A DNA stretch of 55,380 nt from a virus: the IMG/VR virus record IMGVR_UViG_3300037339_000563, positions 1-55,380 of that record. One strand, written 5' to 3'. Below the pieces are notes generated by a model that was not told the DNA's origin, did no database searches, and worked only from the letters and a program-made list of their open reading frames with translations. Shown piece after piece: positions 46,985 to 54,198 of the stretch. Within the stretch, counting starts at the first letter, position 1. Every line of letters starts with the position of its first letter. Made by a program: the position numbers and the translations under genes.

Positions 46985-47078
46985 GCGGAGGTAACTCAGA
47001 GAGCCCTTTTTATCGGGGGCCAGGAAGAGTACCGAGGGTAACCTTGGGAGTCGGTGGTTCGAGTCCATCCCTCCGCAC
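46985..47078 (+). tRNA. tRNA-like gene with ~20-nt D-loop insertion
   Basis: Acceptor GCGGAGG/CCTCCGC, T-arm GGTGG/CCATC. The D-stem ACTC/GAGT closes over a 29-nt loop holding a GCCC/GGGC hairpin. The anticodon arm closes as CCGAG/CTTGG with a 6-nt loop GGTAAC; identity unclear. Confidence 0.5.
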
Positions 47079-47081
47079 TAC

Positions 47082-47170
47082 GCCGGATAGCATAAATCGA
47101 TAAATGCGCCCTACCCGCCCTCGTGGTGGCCATGGGAGATGCTGTGGTTTGATTCCCAGTTCCGGCACCA
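47082..47170 (+). tRNA. tRNA-like gene with extended anticodon arm and CCA end
   Basis: Acceptor GCCGGA/TCCGGC, D-arm GCAT/ATGC, encoded ACCA. Instead of a normal anticodon arm, CCC/GGG encloses CCGCC-CTCGT-GGTGG. T-arm pairing is poor. Confidence 0.45.
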
Positions 47171-47191
47171 ACCTAAGTTACGATGGGACCC

Positions 47192-47401
47192 ATGAAGTGT
47201 AACTGCGGAGCTGATCGCATGCCTCGAAAAGATCGACCAGGACAGCACTATGCTTACTGCAAGGCCTGCGACAGCAAGCACCGCAAGGAAAGCCCGGGAT
47301 ACCTGACCGTTCTGTCTAAAAATCGCAGCAGAGGCAAGGCAATGCGAGCCAGCAACGACAAGGTGGATCAGGTAATCATGCTGGACACGGAAACGCTTTA
47401 A
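47192..47401 (+). CDS. small zinc-binding protein
   Basis: 69 residues from the ATG at 47192 (47183 also possible). CNCGADR and CKACDSKHRK suggest a zinc site like that of recombination endonuclease VII-type proteins, but most of that fold is absent. Confidence 0.6.
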   Translation: MKCNCGADRMPRKDRPGQHYAYCKACDSKHRKESPGYLTVLSKNRSRGKAMRASNDKVDQVIMLDTETL

Positions 47402-47462
47402 CAAGTCCTTATTCCGGCACCAATTTTGACAATCAAATCACGTAATGAGAAGATTGATTCAT

Positions 47463-47536
47463 GATTGCGTAGCTCAACGGCAGAGCATCCAGGCTTAAGC
47501 AACCGGAGGACGCGGGTTCGACTCCCGTCGCATTCG
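47463..47536 (+). tRNA. tRNA-like gene with ~10-nt anticodon loop
   Basis: Acceptor GATTGCG/CGCATTC (one mismatch), D-arm GCTC/GAGC, T-arm CGGG/CCCG. The loop between TCCAG and CCGGA is about 10 nt and contains CTTAAGC, so Leu(TAA) is possible. Its last base is the first base of the next tRNA. Confidence 0.55.
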
Positions 47537-47610
47537 CTCACGTAGCCCAACTGGTAGGAGGCACCGATTTCAAAAATCGGACAGTGCGGGTCCGAATCCC
47601 GCCGTGAGCA
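47536..47610 (+). tRNA. tRNA-Leu(CAA) with short variable arm
   Basis: Acceptor GCTCACG/CGTGAGC, anticodon arm CCGAT-TTCAAAA-ATCGG, T-arm GCGGG/CCCGC; variable region only ~5 nt. Confidence 0.8.
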
Positions 47611-47692
47611 CAAAAACCACTGTCAGAAAGCGTACCCCGCCGACGTCTCTGAGTTATGAACTGGCGGGAAACTAATCGAAAGGAGGTAGACC

Positions 47693-48232
47693 GTGTCGAC
47701 TGAAACTCTACGAACTCTTGTGCTCTCTCAGGGATATGAGCCGATAAAGGTCATCTCCTGGCAGAGAGCTATCGCCTTGCTTTCCCTGGGCAAGATTGAA
47801 GTGATCGAGGAATACGATCACAACATTCGCTCCGTCAGCCTTGTCATCAAGGTGCCTGCGGTCGTTCGTCTTCTGACGGCGTTTCGCCGGCACAAGAACA
47901 AGGTCAAGTTCTCCCGCGTCAACATCTTCGCGCGCGATAAGTACTCCTGCCAGTACTGCGGCATGAAGGGCAAGCTATCTGAGCTGACCTACGACCACGT
48001 TCTACCGAGAGCGCAGGGCGGCAAGACCGAGTGGAAGAACATCGCTACGGCGTGCTACGCCTGCAACGAAAAGAAGCGGGACCGTACGCCGGAGCAGGCG
48101 AAGATGCGCCTCCGCTCGAAGCCTGACCAGCCCACCTGGGTGCCCGTCATGGTCGTGCAGGTCAACCAGACGTCAGCTCCTGACGCCTGGCGCGATTATG
48201 TGTACTGGACAGGCGAGCTAGAGGACGAGTGA
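47693..48232 (+). CDS. HNH endonuclease
   Basis: 179 residues from a GTG with AAAGGAGG upstream. The HNH core is CQYCGMKG, TYDHVLPRAQGG, then ACYACNEKK, i.e. the catalytic His with two zinc CxxC pairs. The N-terminal LVLSQGYEPIKVISWQRA is the usual extension of bacterial HNH proteins of this type. It may be a free-standing homing-type nuclease or a packaging HNH. A CCCGCC/GGCGGG hairpin (47626-47659) lies in its leader. Confidence 0.8.
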   Translation: MSTETLRTLVLSQGYEPIKVISWQRAIALLSLGKIEVIEEYDHNIRSVSLVIKVPAVVRLLTAFRRHKNKVKFSRVNIFARDKYSCQYCGMKGKLSELTYDHVLPRAQGGKTEWKNIATACYACNEKKRDRTPEQAKMRLRSKPDQPTWVPVMVVQVNQTSAPDAWRDYVYWTGELEDE

Positions 48233-48267
48233 AGCGCGCGGCCACGCTTAGTATGGCCGCACATTTT

Positions 48268-48351
48268 GGAAGATGACGTCGCTATGGAGCGGCCACCCGT
48301 TTGAAGCGGGAAGGTGCCTACGGGCATGGGGATCGAGACCTCCTTCTTCCG
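48268..48351 (+). tRNA. tRNA-Ser(TGA)
   Basis: Acceptor GGAAGA/TCTTCC, anticodon loop TTTGAAG in CCCG/CGGG, long variable arm, T-loop ATCGAGA as in tRNA-Ser(CGA). Confidence 0.8.
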
Positions 48352-48393
48352 CGAAACATTGACAATTGCAGGCTCTGGCAGCAACGATATTTC

Positions 48394-48795
48394 ATGTCGT
48401 GCTCCATCAAGCTCAGCGCCAAGCCGCTGCACATCAGCGAAGTAGACTGGGTAAACCAAAAGGTTGCCGAAGCGTGCGGGGTTCCTCTGAAGTTCCTGTA
48501 CCCATCGAGCGACGGCATTCATCCCAGCATCCAGGCCCACCAGATGGATCTGGAAGAGTTCACGAAGGTCCAGCGCGAAAACGACACCATGTCCGTCACC
48601 CACAAGGTCGCCTGTGGAACATGTCATCAGGACGTGGAACGGACGCCGGGCCGGCGAATCAAGTCCATTTCGCAAACGCTGGCCATGTCCGAAGCCTGGT
48701 CACGAGAGCTTCGCGCCAAGGTCAAAGAGTCAGAGCGTCAACGCGAGGCCAAGAAGCCTCAGATCTGCGTTGAGATTGACGACTACTGGGACTAA
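48394..48795 (+). CDS. hypothetical protein
   Basis: 133 residues from the ATG at 48394 (a longer frame would start in the tRNA). VACGTCHQD could be part of a metal site; the C-terminus is charged and helical, ending EIDDYWD. Not recognised. Confidence 0.65.
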   Translation: MSCSIKLSAKPLHISEVDWVNQKVAEACGVPLKFLYPSSDGIHPSIQAHQMDLEEFTKVQRENDTMSVTHKVACGTCHQDVERTPGRRIKSISQTLAMSEAWSRELRAKVKESERQREAKKPQICVEIDDYWD

Positions 48796-48820
48796 TCGTT
48801 AGCCAGGGTATACTTAAGGC

Positions 48821-48991
48821 ATGCAGATTCCACTGTGCCCCCACGCAAGGCCAGCTTGGCACTTCTGTCCCAGTTGCCCTCAGGAGAACATTCAGCAACC
48901 ACTGCAGATTGAAGCGCCCTTCTACGAAGAAGAGCGCCCGATGCAGCAGGATGAACCCGCGAAGTCCACGGTCATAGTTATAGAATTCTAA
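48821..48991 (+). CDS. small Cys/His protein, 56 residues
   Basis: ATG to TAA frame starting MQIPLCPHARPAW; C, H, FCPSC spacing suggests a zinc knuckle, followed by an acidic tail. A TATACT -10-like hexamer ends 6 nt before the ATG, a leaderless layout. Confidence 0.5.
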   Translation: MQIPLCPHARPAWHFCPSCPQENIQQPLQIEAPFYEEERPMQQDEPAKSTVIVIEF

Positions 48992-49012
48992 CTATGCTAG
49001 GCTCGTCCCACA

Positions 49013-49670
49013 GTGTCGGCAATAGTAGAAATCCGAAGTGGTGAGGGCGGAGATCACTCGAAGCGCCTCGTTCAAGACCAGTTCTCCATTTACGCAAAGA
49101 TGGGGAGCCGGAGGTGTCTTTAGCGTCGAACTTCTGACCGAGCGCCCTGGACTCATCGTCTTCAGGGCATCTGGCAAGGGCGCCGATATAGCGTTTGCCA
49201 ACGAATCGGGTGGACACCGCTGGCAGGAGAAATCCGGTGGAAGAATGCAGACTTCCACGATTACGGTAGCTGTTCTCCCTGAGCCGACGGCCACGCAGGT
49301 CATCGTTCGAGACGACGATCTGGAGTGGAACTTCTGCCGTGGATCTGGCGCCGGAGGGCAGCACCGCAACGTCACCAACAGTGCCGTGCAACTGACTCAT
49401 GTCCCCACCGGAATCTCTGTACGCTGTGAATCTGAGCGCTCTCAGCACAGCAACAAAGAAACCGCCCTGGAGATCTTGCGAGCAAGAATATGGGATGCTG
49501 CAAACGAGCAAAGGTCGTTAGCCCTGTCGTCGTCACGCAGAGAGCAAGTGGGGTCGGGAATGCGGGCAGACAAGCGCCGAACGATCCGATCCCAGGATGG
49601 AGTCGTGACCGATCACGTCCTGAACAAGCAGTGGCAGCTAAAAAAATATCTCCGAGGTGACTGGGATTGA
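49013..49670 (+). CDS. release-factor homologue (GGQ) requiring +1 frameshift
   Basis: Frame 1 from a GTG at 49013 encodes VEIRSGEGGDHS, the conserved start of class I release factor domain 2, then stops at TAG (49121). Skipping one T there joins frame 2: SVELL, SGGHRW, RMQTSTITVAVLPEP, then SGAGGQH with the GGQ peptide-release motif at about 114-116, to a stop at 49670; total ~218 residues. Domain 1 is missing, and the loop that carries the stop-codon-reading PxT tripeptide is shortened. It resembles rescue-type or PrfH-like factors. See the frameshift site at 49110. Confidence 0.8.
49110..49124 (+). promoter_or_regulatory. programmed +1 frameshift site, prfB-like
   Basis: GGAGG-TGT-CTT-TAG-C: a Shine-Dalgarno-like block 3 nt before a slippery CTT followed by an in-frame stop, the same layout and spacing as E. 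coli prfB (AGGGGG-TAT-CTT-TGA-C) but with TAG. Confidence 0.8.
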
Positions 49671-49891
49671 TCTGTACGCAATGCGGATACGAGCACGTCG
49701 ATGTTCACCGGACCGGTGAAGCGATGATCACCTACTGCCAGCAATGTGGTCACACGACGGAAGTGAAAAGAGACCCGCCCAGAAAGAAATGGGCGCATAT
49801 CCGCCATCTCCCCGCCGGTAAGCCGATCAAGGGCGGGGCCATCACCAAGCTCATCCCGCTTCCAGATAAGAAACGTCGTCATGGTAGATGA
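49667..49891 (+). CDS. zinc-ribbon protein
   Basis: 74 residues from a TTG overlapping the release-factor stop. CTQCGYEH and CQQCGHTT form a ribbon; the C-terminal half is basic. Its stop lies 9 nt inside tRNA-Ser(GGA). Confidence 0.6.
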   Translation: MICTQCGYEHVDVHRTGEAMITYCQQCGHTTEVKRDPPRKKWAHIRHLPAGKPIKGGAITKLIPLPDKKRRHGR

Positions 49892-49968
49892 ACAGGCTGT
49901 GGAGCCTGGCCCGCTTGGAAGGCGGTGAGAGCCCGCAAGGGCTTGCGGTTCGACTCCGCCGTCTACCG
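49883..49968 (+). tRNA. tRNA-Ser(GGA)
   Basis: Acceptor GGTAGAT/GTCTACC, D-stem CAGGC/GCCTG, anticodon loop TTGGAAG in CCGC/GCGG, long variable arm, T-arm GCGG/CCGC. Confidence 0.85.
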
Positions 49969-49983
49969 CGCAAGCGCTTGCGC
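49968..49983. repeat. 16-bp palindrome GCGCAAGCGCTTGCGC, copy 3
   Basis: Perfect copy beginning at the last base of tRNA-Ser(GGA). Confidence 0.85.
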
Positions 49984-49990
49984 CCATCTA

Positions 49991-50018
49991 GACAATGTCA
50001 GACCCGTCTGAGATTGTC
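49991..50018. promoter_or_regulatory. 28-bp inverted repeat, operator candidate
   Basis: Arms GACAAT-G-TCAGAC and GTCTGA-G-ATTGTC around a CC centre, perfectly symmetric. A TAGACA (49989-49994) and a GATTGT 17 bp later make it overlap a promoter-like pair just upstream of the ATG at 50026. Confidence 0.55.
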
Positions 50019-50025
50019 GTGGGCG

Positions 50026-50514
50026 ATGGATGCGCCAAAAGATGAGAGAACCCTTGAGGAGGCGAAGCAATGGCTTCGCGAGCGATTCGAGCAGGGCGCC
50101 GAGTGCCCATGCTGCAAGCAGTACGTGAAGCTCTACAAGCGCAAGCTGAACAGCTTCATGGCCTACGCACTCCTGCTGATCGACCGCTACTTCCGCCAGC
50201 CAGGCGCGAAGGAGTGGCTCCACGTTCCGAGCTACCTCATCGAGCAGAACGCCACGGACCGCGAATGCGCCAAGCTTCGCTACTGGGGACTGATCGAAGA
50301 AATGCCCGAAGGCCGTGAAGACGGAAGTCCACATGCCGGCTTCTACAAAATTACCGAACATGGCAAGCAGTTCGTTAACCGTCAGATTCGGGTCCCTATG
50401 TACGTCTACCTGTACAATGGCTCCCCGGTTAAACGTCTCGACGCCGAGACCATCGACGTCTACGAGGCCCTCGGCGAGAAATTCAATTATAACGAGCTGC
50501 TCGCTGCTCGCTAA
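50026..50514 (+). CDS. zinc-containing phage protein
   Basis: 162 residues. CPCCKQYVKLYKRKLN near residue 26 is a conserved-looking metal site followed by helices with a winged-helix feel (LRYWGLIEEMP, GFYKITEHGKQF). Likely nucleic-acid binding. Preceded by the 28-bp inverted repeat. Function unknown. Confidence 0.7.
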   Translation: MDAPKDERTLEEAKQWLRERFEQGAECPCCKQYVKLYKRKLNSFMAYALLLIDRYFRQPGAKEWLHVPSYLIEQNATDRECAKLRYWGLIEEMPEGREDGSPHAGFYKITEHGKQFVNRQIRVPMYVYLYNGSPVKRLDAETIDVYEALGEKFNYNELLAAR

Positions 50515-50553
50515 TTTGGTGAAAGATAACCGGGGCCGGACTGTAGTTACCGT

Positions 50554-52341
50554 ATGGCCTTCAAGATGAATCGGAGCACGGACATCGTGGACGGCGAGGT
50601 TGTCGTTCGCGTGGGCGCCGATACGCTCTCTTGCCCCAAGGGGCCAAGTCATCCCATGTACCCGGTCATCGAGCTAATCTGGCCGCTTGATGCGCCAGAG
50701 ATTGGCCCGCGTGGCGGGGTCACGATTCGCTGGCAAGACAAGATGGACTCCACAAAGCCATCCAAGTCCACCGCCCCTAAGTACATCGGCCTCATTGAAC
50801 CCAATGGTAGACAGTGGGTCGGGTACCGCGTCCCAAACCACAACCGCGAATTGTTCGAGTCGCTCCGCAAGAAGTGGGGAATGTGGTTCCTGCGCGTTAA
50901 AAGGCTAGACGACGGCAGGAGTCTGTACTGGACGATGTTCAACGATGGCGGCTATTTCCCTGGCAGCCTGGTGAGCATCATCCAGGAAGCCTCCCCTGAC
51001 GCGAACGCCGCGCAAATGCGTGACGTATTCAGGCAGGCGTGGGACGACGCAGAGCAGAAGTCGAAGATTCGCCCAGACATGCTTCTGGCAAGCGACCTCG
51101 GGCGGCGGCTCTTCGACGCCATATCGAAGATCCCCACCATCCTCGAAGAACTCGGCGGCGGCCCGCTGCCATGGGTTCGCAAGGAGATGCCGTGGTGGGG
51201 CAAGCCAGGCCACGCAGGCCACGAATATGTCGTGAGAATGTACCTTGGGATTCTCAAGAGCGTTCGTCAAAACCTATTGCTGACAACGGACGAGAAGGAC
51301 CTTGTCAGGGAGCGTGCCGAGTACGTCAGGATGTACGAAATGATTCGCAAGGCGCGGATCTTTGAGGTAGCCGCTGAGTCATACACCGAGCTGCATAATC
51401 AGATCGACGACCAGGCAGCCAGAGAGGCCAAGCCCGGCGAAGATGTATCATCGGGCTTAGCCGAAATCAACGAGAGGCTGCCGTTCCCGGACAAGCTGCC
51501 GTTCAGGACCTGCTGGTTTGGGCTAACCGACATAGTAACGATAGAGGACAACGCGGCCAAGGTCCGTGGTCTCAAGGGCGGTCCGTACGTGCTAATCGGA
51601 ATCCTCGTCGACGAATGCGGGGACCACCATGAGGTCTTGCTCAACAACGAGGCCGAGCGATACGGAGACACCTTTGCTCTCCACGCAGAAATCGTAACCC
51701 ATCGCATCGAGGAACGCGACGAATGGCTATATCAGTGGTGCCTCGCACCGCTGATTCTCCACGCCCTCGTCGACGGCATCAACGAACACCAGACGACCAT
51801 CGTTACCCAGCGCAAGGTCGGCTTCCAGAGTCAGGGCAAAATCAAGAAGGGACTCGAAGACCTTGGAATCAAGCGTCCGATTCCTCCGCCATTCTATACG
51901 GTATACCTGAAGGATCAGCTCATCCATGAAATGGTCGGCCCTCGCGGCCCCGGCAGGCTCCGCGCGAAGTACGGCCATCGGTTCGACGTGCGCGGGCACT
52001 GGAGCTACAAGGTTCACCGTGGCCAGATGCCAATCGACCCCGAGTACGAGCTGCATCTTCAGAAGCTGAAATACACCATCTTCAAAGACGGACCGCTCGA
52101 TGAGAATACCATAGCGGCGTTCGCCGAACGCGAGCTTCCACCGCGCGAGAACGGCGAGTGGATCGCCGTTAAGAAGTTCTGGAAAGAGTCCTACGTCAAG
52201 GGCCCGGAAACCGGCCCCTACATTCCCTCGACCAGGCGCGCGACAAAGGGCATCTTAGCGTTTGACAACAAGGAGCCGGTCTACGAAGATGATCACTCCT
52301 ATGAGCACGCGAAGACGCCAGCCGGTTCCAAAGTCGCTTAG
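50554..52341 (+). CDS. large hypothetical phage protein
   Basis: 595 residues; no catalytic motif recognised. It is mixed alpha/beta with a central acidic stretch (about 285-310) and a C-terminal HRFDVRGHWSYKVHRG and AVKKFWKESYVKGPETGPYI, resembling the HRxDVRGHW ends of uncharacterised actinophage-type proteins. The ATG has no clear ribosome site; a TAGTTA hexamer ends 4 nt upstream. Its stop abuts tRNA-Arg(TCT). Confidence 0.75.
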   Translation: MAFKMNRSTDIVDGEVVVRVGADTLSCPKGPSHPMYPVIELIWPLDAPEIGPRGGVTIRWQDKMDSTKPSKSTAPKYIGLIEPNGRQWVGYRVPNHNRELFESLRKKWGMWFLRVKRLDDGRSLYWTMFNDGGYFPGSLVSIIQEASPDANAAQMRDVFRQAWDDAEQKSKIRPDMLLASDLGRRLFDAISKIPTILEELGGGPLPWVRKEMPWWGKPGHAGHEYVVRMYLGILKSVRQNLLLTTDEKDLVRERAEYVRMYEMIRKARIFEVAAESYTELHNQIDDQAAREAKPGEDVSSGLAEINERLPFPDKLPFRTCWFGLTDIVTIEDNAAKVRGLKGGPYVLIGILVDECGDHHEVLLNNEAERYGDTFALHAEIVTHRIEERDEWLYQWCLAPLILHALVDGINEHQTTIVTQRKVGFQSQGKIKKGLEDLGIKRPIPPPFYTVYLKDQLIHEMVGPRGPGRLRAKYGHRFDVRGHWSYKVHRGQMPIDPEYELHLQKLKYTIFKDGPLDENTIAAFAERELPPRENGEWIAVKKFWKESYVKGPETGPYIPSTRRATKGILAFDNKEPVYEDDHSYEHAKTPAGSKVA

Positions 52342-52414
52342 GCGTCCGTAGCTCAGTGGATAGAGCAGCTGATTTCTAATCAGCTGGTCGCAGGTTCGAG
52401 TCCTGCCGGATGCG
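52342..52414 (+). tRNA. tRNA-Arg(TCT)
   Basis: Acceptor GCGTCCG/CGGATGC, anticodon arm GCTGA-TTTCTAA-TCAGC, T-arm GCAGG/CCTGC. Confidence 0.9.
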
Positions 52415-52418
52415 CTTC

Positions 52419-52491
52419 GGCCCCGTAGTTCAGTGGATAGAATAGCGCTTTCCTAAAGCGAAGGTCGCACGTTCGAGCCGTGCCGGGGTCA
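52419..52491 (+). tRNA. tRNA-Arg(CCT)
   Basis: Acceptor GGCCCCG/CGGGGTC, anticodon loop TTCCTAA in CGCT/AGCG, T-arm GCACG/CGTGC. Last tRNA of the array. Confidence 0.85.
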
Positions 52492-52494
52492 CTG

Positions 52495-52677
52495 ATGAAA
52501 AAAGATGTGCAGCTCCACAAGTCGACCGAGGACCAGCCTTGCCATTGGTGCAAGGCTGGTTTCATTTTTGTCGCCGACCAGGCGCTCGGAACTGGCAAGA
52601 CCATTCTCTGTGAGCCGCACACGAATCAGTTCATGACCACGTTCCATGAGCCAGATCAGCAAGTTGCGTCAGATTAG
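52495..52677 (+). CDS. small zinc-ribbon-like protein
   Basis: 60 residues from the ATG at 52495. CHWCKAG and CEPHTNQF give a C-x2-C, C-x2-H site. Starts 3 nt after tRNA-Arg(CCT). Function unknown. Confidence 0.6.
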   Translation: MKKDVQLHKSTEDQPCHWCKAGFIFVADQALGTGKTILCEPHTNQFMTTFHEPDQQVASD

Positions 52678-52699
52678 CCGATCGTTGTAGACTCCGGCC

Positions 52700-53461
52700 G
52701 TGAGCCTACTGACCTCGTCTGGTTTTGCGCCGCGCATGTATGCGCCGTCGTTAGACGATCCTCCTGCTGTTCCGCACGCCTATGACGACGAGTTCGATAG
52801 TGTATCCCTCGACCCGAAATGGACCCGAGCAGGCGGCACGTTCGATGACATCACCCCGATCGATCCGTACGCCTCGTTCGCGTCTGGCCATCGAACATCC
52901 CACAATGGCTACCGACCTTCTTGGTGGATGGTCCAAGGGTCTACGGCTCAGACCGTTCTACTCTACCAGTCGGTGGTGCTCCCAACGGACTGTTTCATGT
53001 GGGCGAGGTGCTCGTTTAATTTTCGCTATAGCGCCGTAACCAATAATGACACCGATGTCGAGCTTGGCTTATGGGAGGACGTGGCCGGATCCCCTAGCGC
53101 AAATAACCGCGTCTACATGCACCTCAACGAGACGGACGCGAACACAATCCAGGCCCAGGGCGGCAGAGTAACCGCTAGCGTCGATGCAAGCACGCTAACG
53201 CGCAATCTCGGCCCACAGGCCCCCGGAACTGATTCGTTGTGTCAAACCGCGTGCTACATCGGAATTCAAAAGATCGGAACCACGTACCACACGATGCTTG
53301 CGCAGCCGAACGGTAACTGGACGATCTTGGCATCTCAGGTTCACGCAGGAACGTTGACCTACCTGATGATAAACCTGACCAACGTGAGTTCGGCGGCGCC
53401 CGGCAATATGATCATGGGCTGCGACTTTGTCCGATTTCTTGTTGGAAGGGCACTGCCGTGA
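52700..53461 (+). CDS. adhesin/tail protein paralogue 1
   Basis: 253 residues from a GTG. Its core YDDEFDSVSLDPKWTRAGGT (20 residues), then DPYASFASGHR, SWWMVQG and a C-terminal GTTYHTMLAQPNGNW, SSAAPGNMIMGCDFVRF, matches the next two genes at the same spacing. The beta-rich pattern resembles a lectin-like sandwich as used in tail spikes for receptor binding. The stop overlaps the next GTG. Confidence 0.7.
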   Translation: MSLLTSSGFAPRMYAPSLDDPPAVPHAYDDEFDSVSLDPKWTRAGGTFDDITPIDPYASFASGHRTSHNGYRPSWWMVQGSTAQTVLLYQSVVLPTDCFMWARCSFNFRYSAVTNNDTDVELGLWEDVAGSPSANNRVYMHLNETDANTIQAQGGRVTASVDASTLTRNLGPQAPGTDSLCQTACYIGIQKIGTTYHTMLAQPNGNWTILASQVHAGTLTYLMINLTNVSSAAPGNMIMGCDFVRFLVGRALP

Positions 53462-54198
53462 GCTTCCGCATCAAACATAGCCCGAGATTTCAGCGCGAAG
53501 ATCCAATCGATCCGCCGCTCACCCGGCATGCTTACGACGACGAGTTCGAGTTAGGTTCCCTAGATCCGGCATGGACGCGAGCAGGAACATTCGACGACAT
53601 AAGTGCTCTCGATCCTGCGGCGAGCTTCGCTTCGGGAGGTTGTCGGACTTCGTTTTCCAAGTCCTCCTGGCTGCGCTTTCAGCCGGCTGCGGACCAGCCC
53701 AATTCGGCGATCCAAATCTCCAAGCCGATCACCTTCCCCACCGACTGCTTCGTGTGGGTTCGCGCGAGCTTCTCGTTCCGGAACTCCGCGCAGACCAACG
53801 ATGACGCGAGCGTGGCCTTCGGCATTTTCGATACGCTCTCCTTGCTGAACGGCGTGTACATGTACATGAACGAGAGCAACGCCAACACAGTAAAACTTGA
53901 AGCGTGGAAGCTCACTGCGGGCGTGGGTGCGGCCCAGGGCGCAACCGACAATGTTGGCGGAGCAGGTCTCTCCAAAGGGCAGGTCATCCACTCGGTGGGG
54001 ATCCAGAAGCTCGGGACGACCTATCATTACTGGGCGTTGAACGCATCCGGCAACTGGCTGTGGATTGCCACGACGACGCATGTCACCACGATGGGAACGA
54101 TCGTCCTGTTCTGCGGCAACGCTTCGTCGGCTTCACCCGGGAACGCAGTCATCGGCTACGATTTCTTTCGTTTCAAGACGGGGATGTACCTGCCATGA
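53458..54198 (+). CDS. adhesin/tail protein paralogue 2
   Basis: 246 residues, paralogous to its neighbours (YDDEFELGSLDPAWTRAGT, GTTYHYWALNASGNWLWIA, SASPGNAVIGYDFFRF). GTG start overlapping the upstream stop (GTGA), so translation is coupled. Probable receptor-binding or decoration protein. Confidence 0.7.
   Translation: MSFRIKHSPRFQREDPIDPPLTRHAYDDEFELGSLDPAWTRAGTFDDISALDPAASFASGGCRTSFSKSSWLRFQPAADQPNSAIQISKPITFPTDCFVWVRASFSFRNSAQTNDDASVAFGIFDTLSLLNGVYMYMNESNANTVKLEAWKLTAGVGAAQGATDNVGGAGLSKGQVIHSVGIQKLGTTYHYWALNASGNWLWIATTTHVTTMGTIVLFCGNASSASPGNAVIGYDFFRFKTGMYLP

Noticed and set aside
46985-47078. An ochre-suppressor tRNA (TTA anticodon)
   Set aside because: A loop containing TTA can be drawn only with a non-standard D-arm; the ACTC/GAGT D-stem gives a better overall fold and places that loop in the D-loop.
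34828-52491. Integration (att) sites or an integrase near the tRNAs
   Set aside because: No integrase-like protein and no duplicated tRNA 3' ends were seen; the tRNAs are full genes belonging to the phage.
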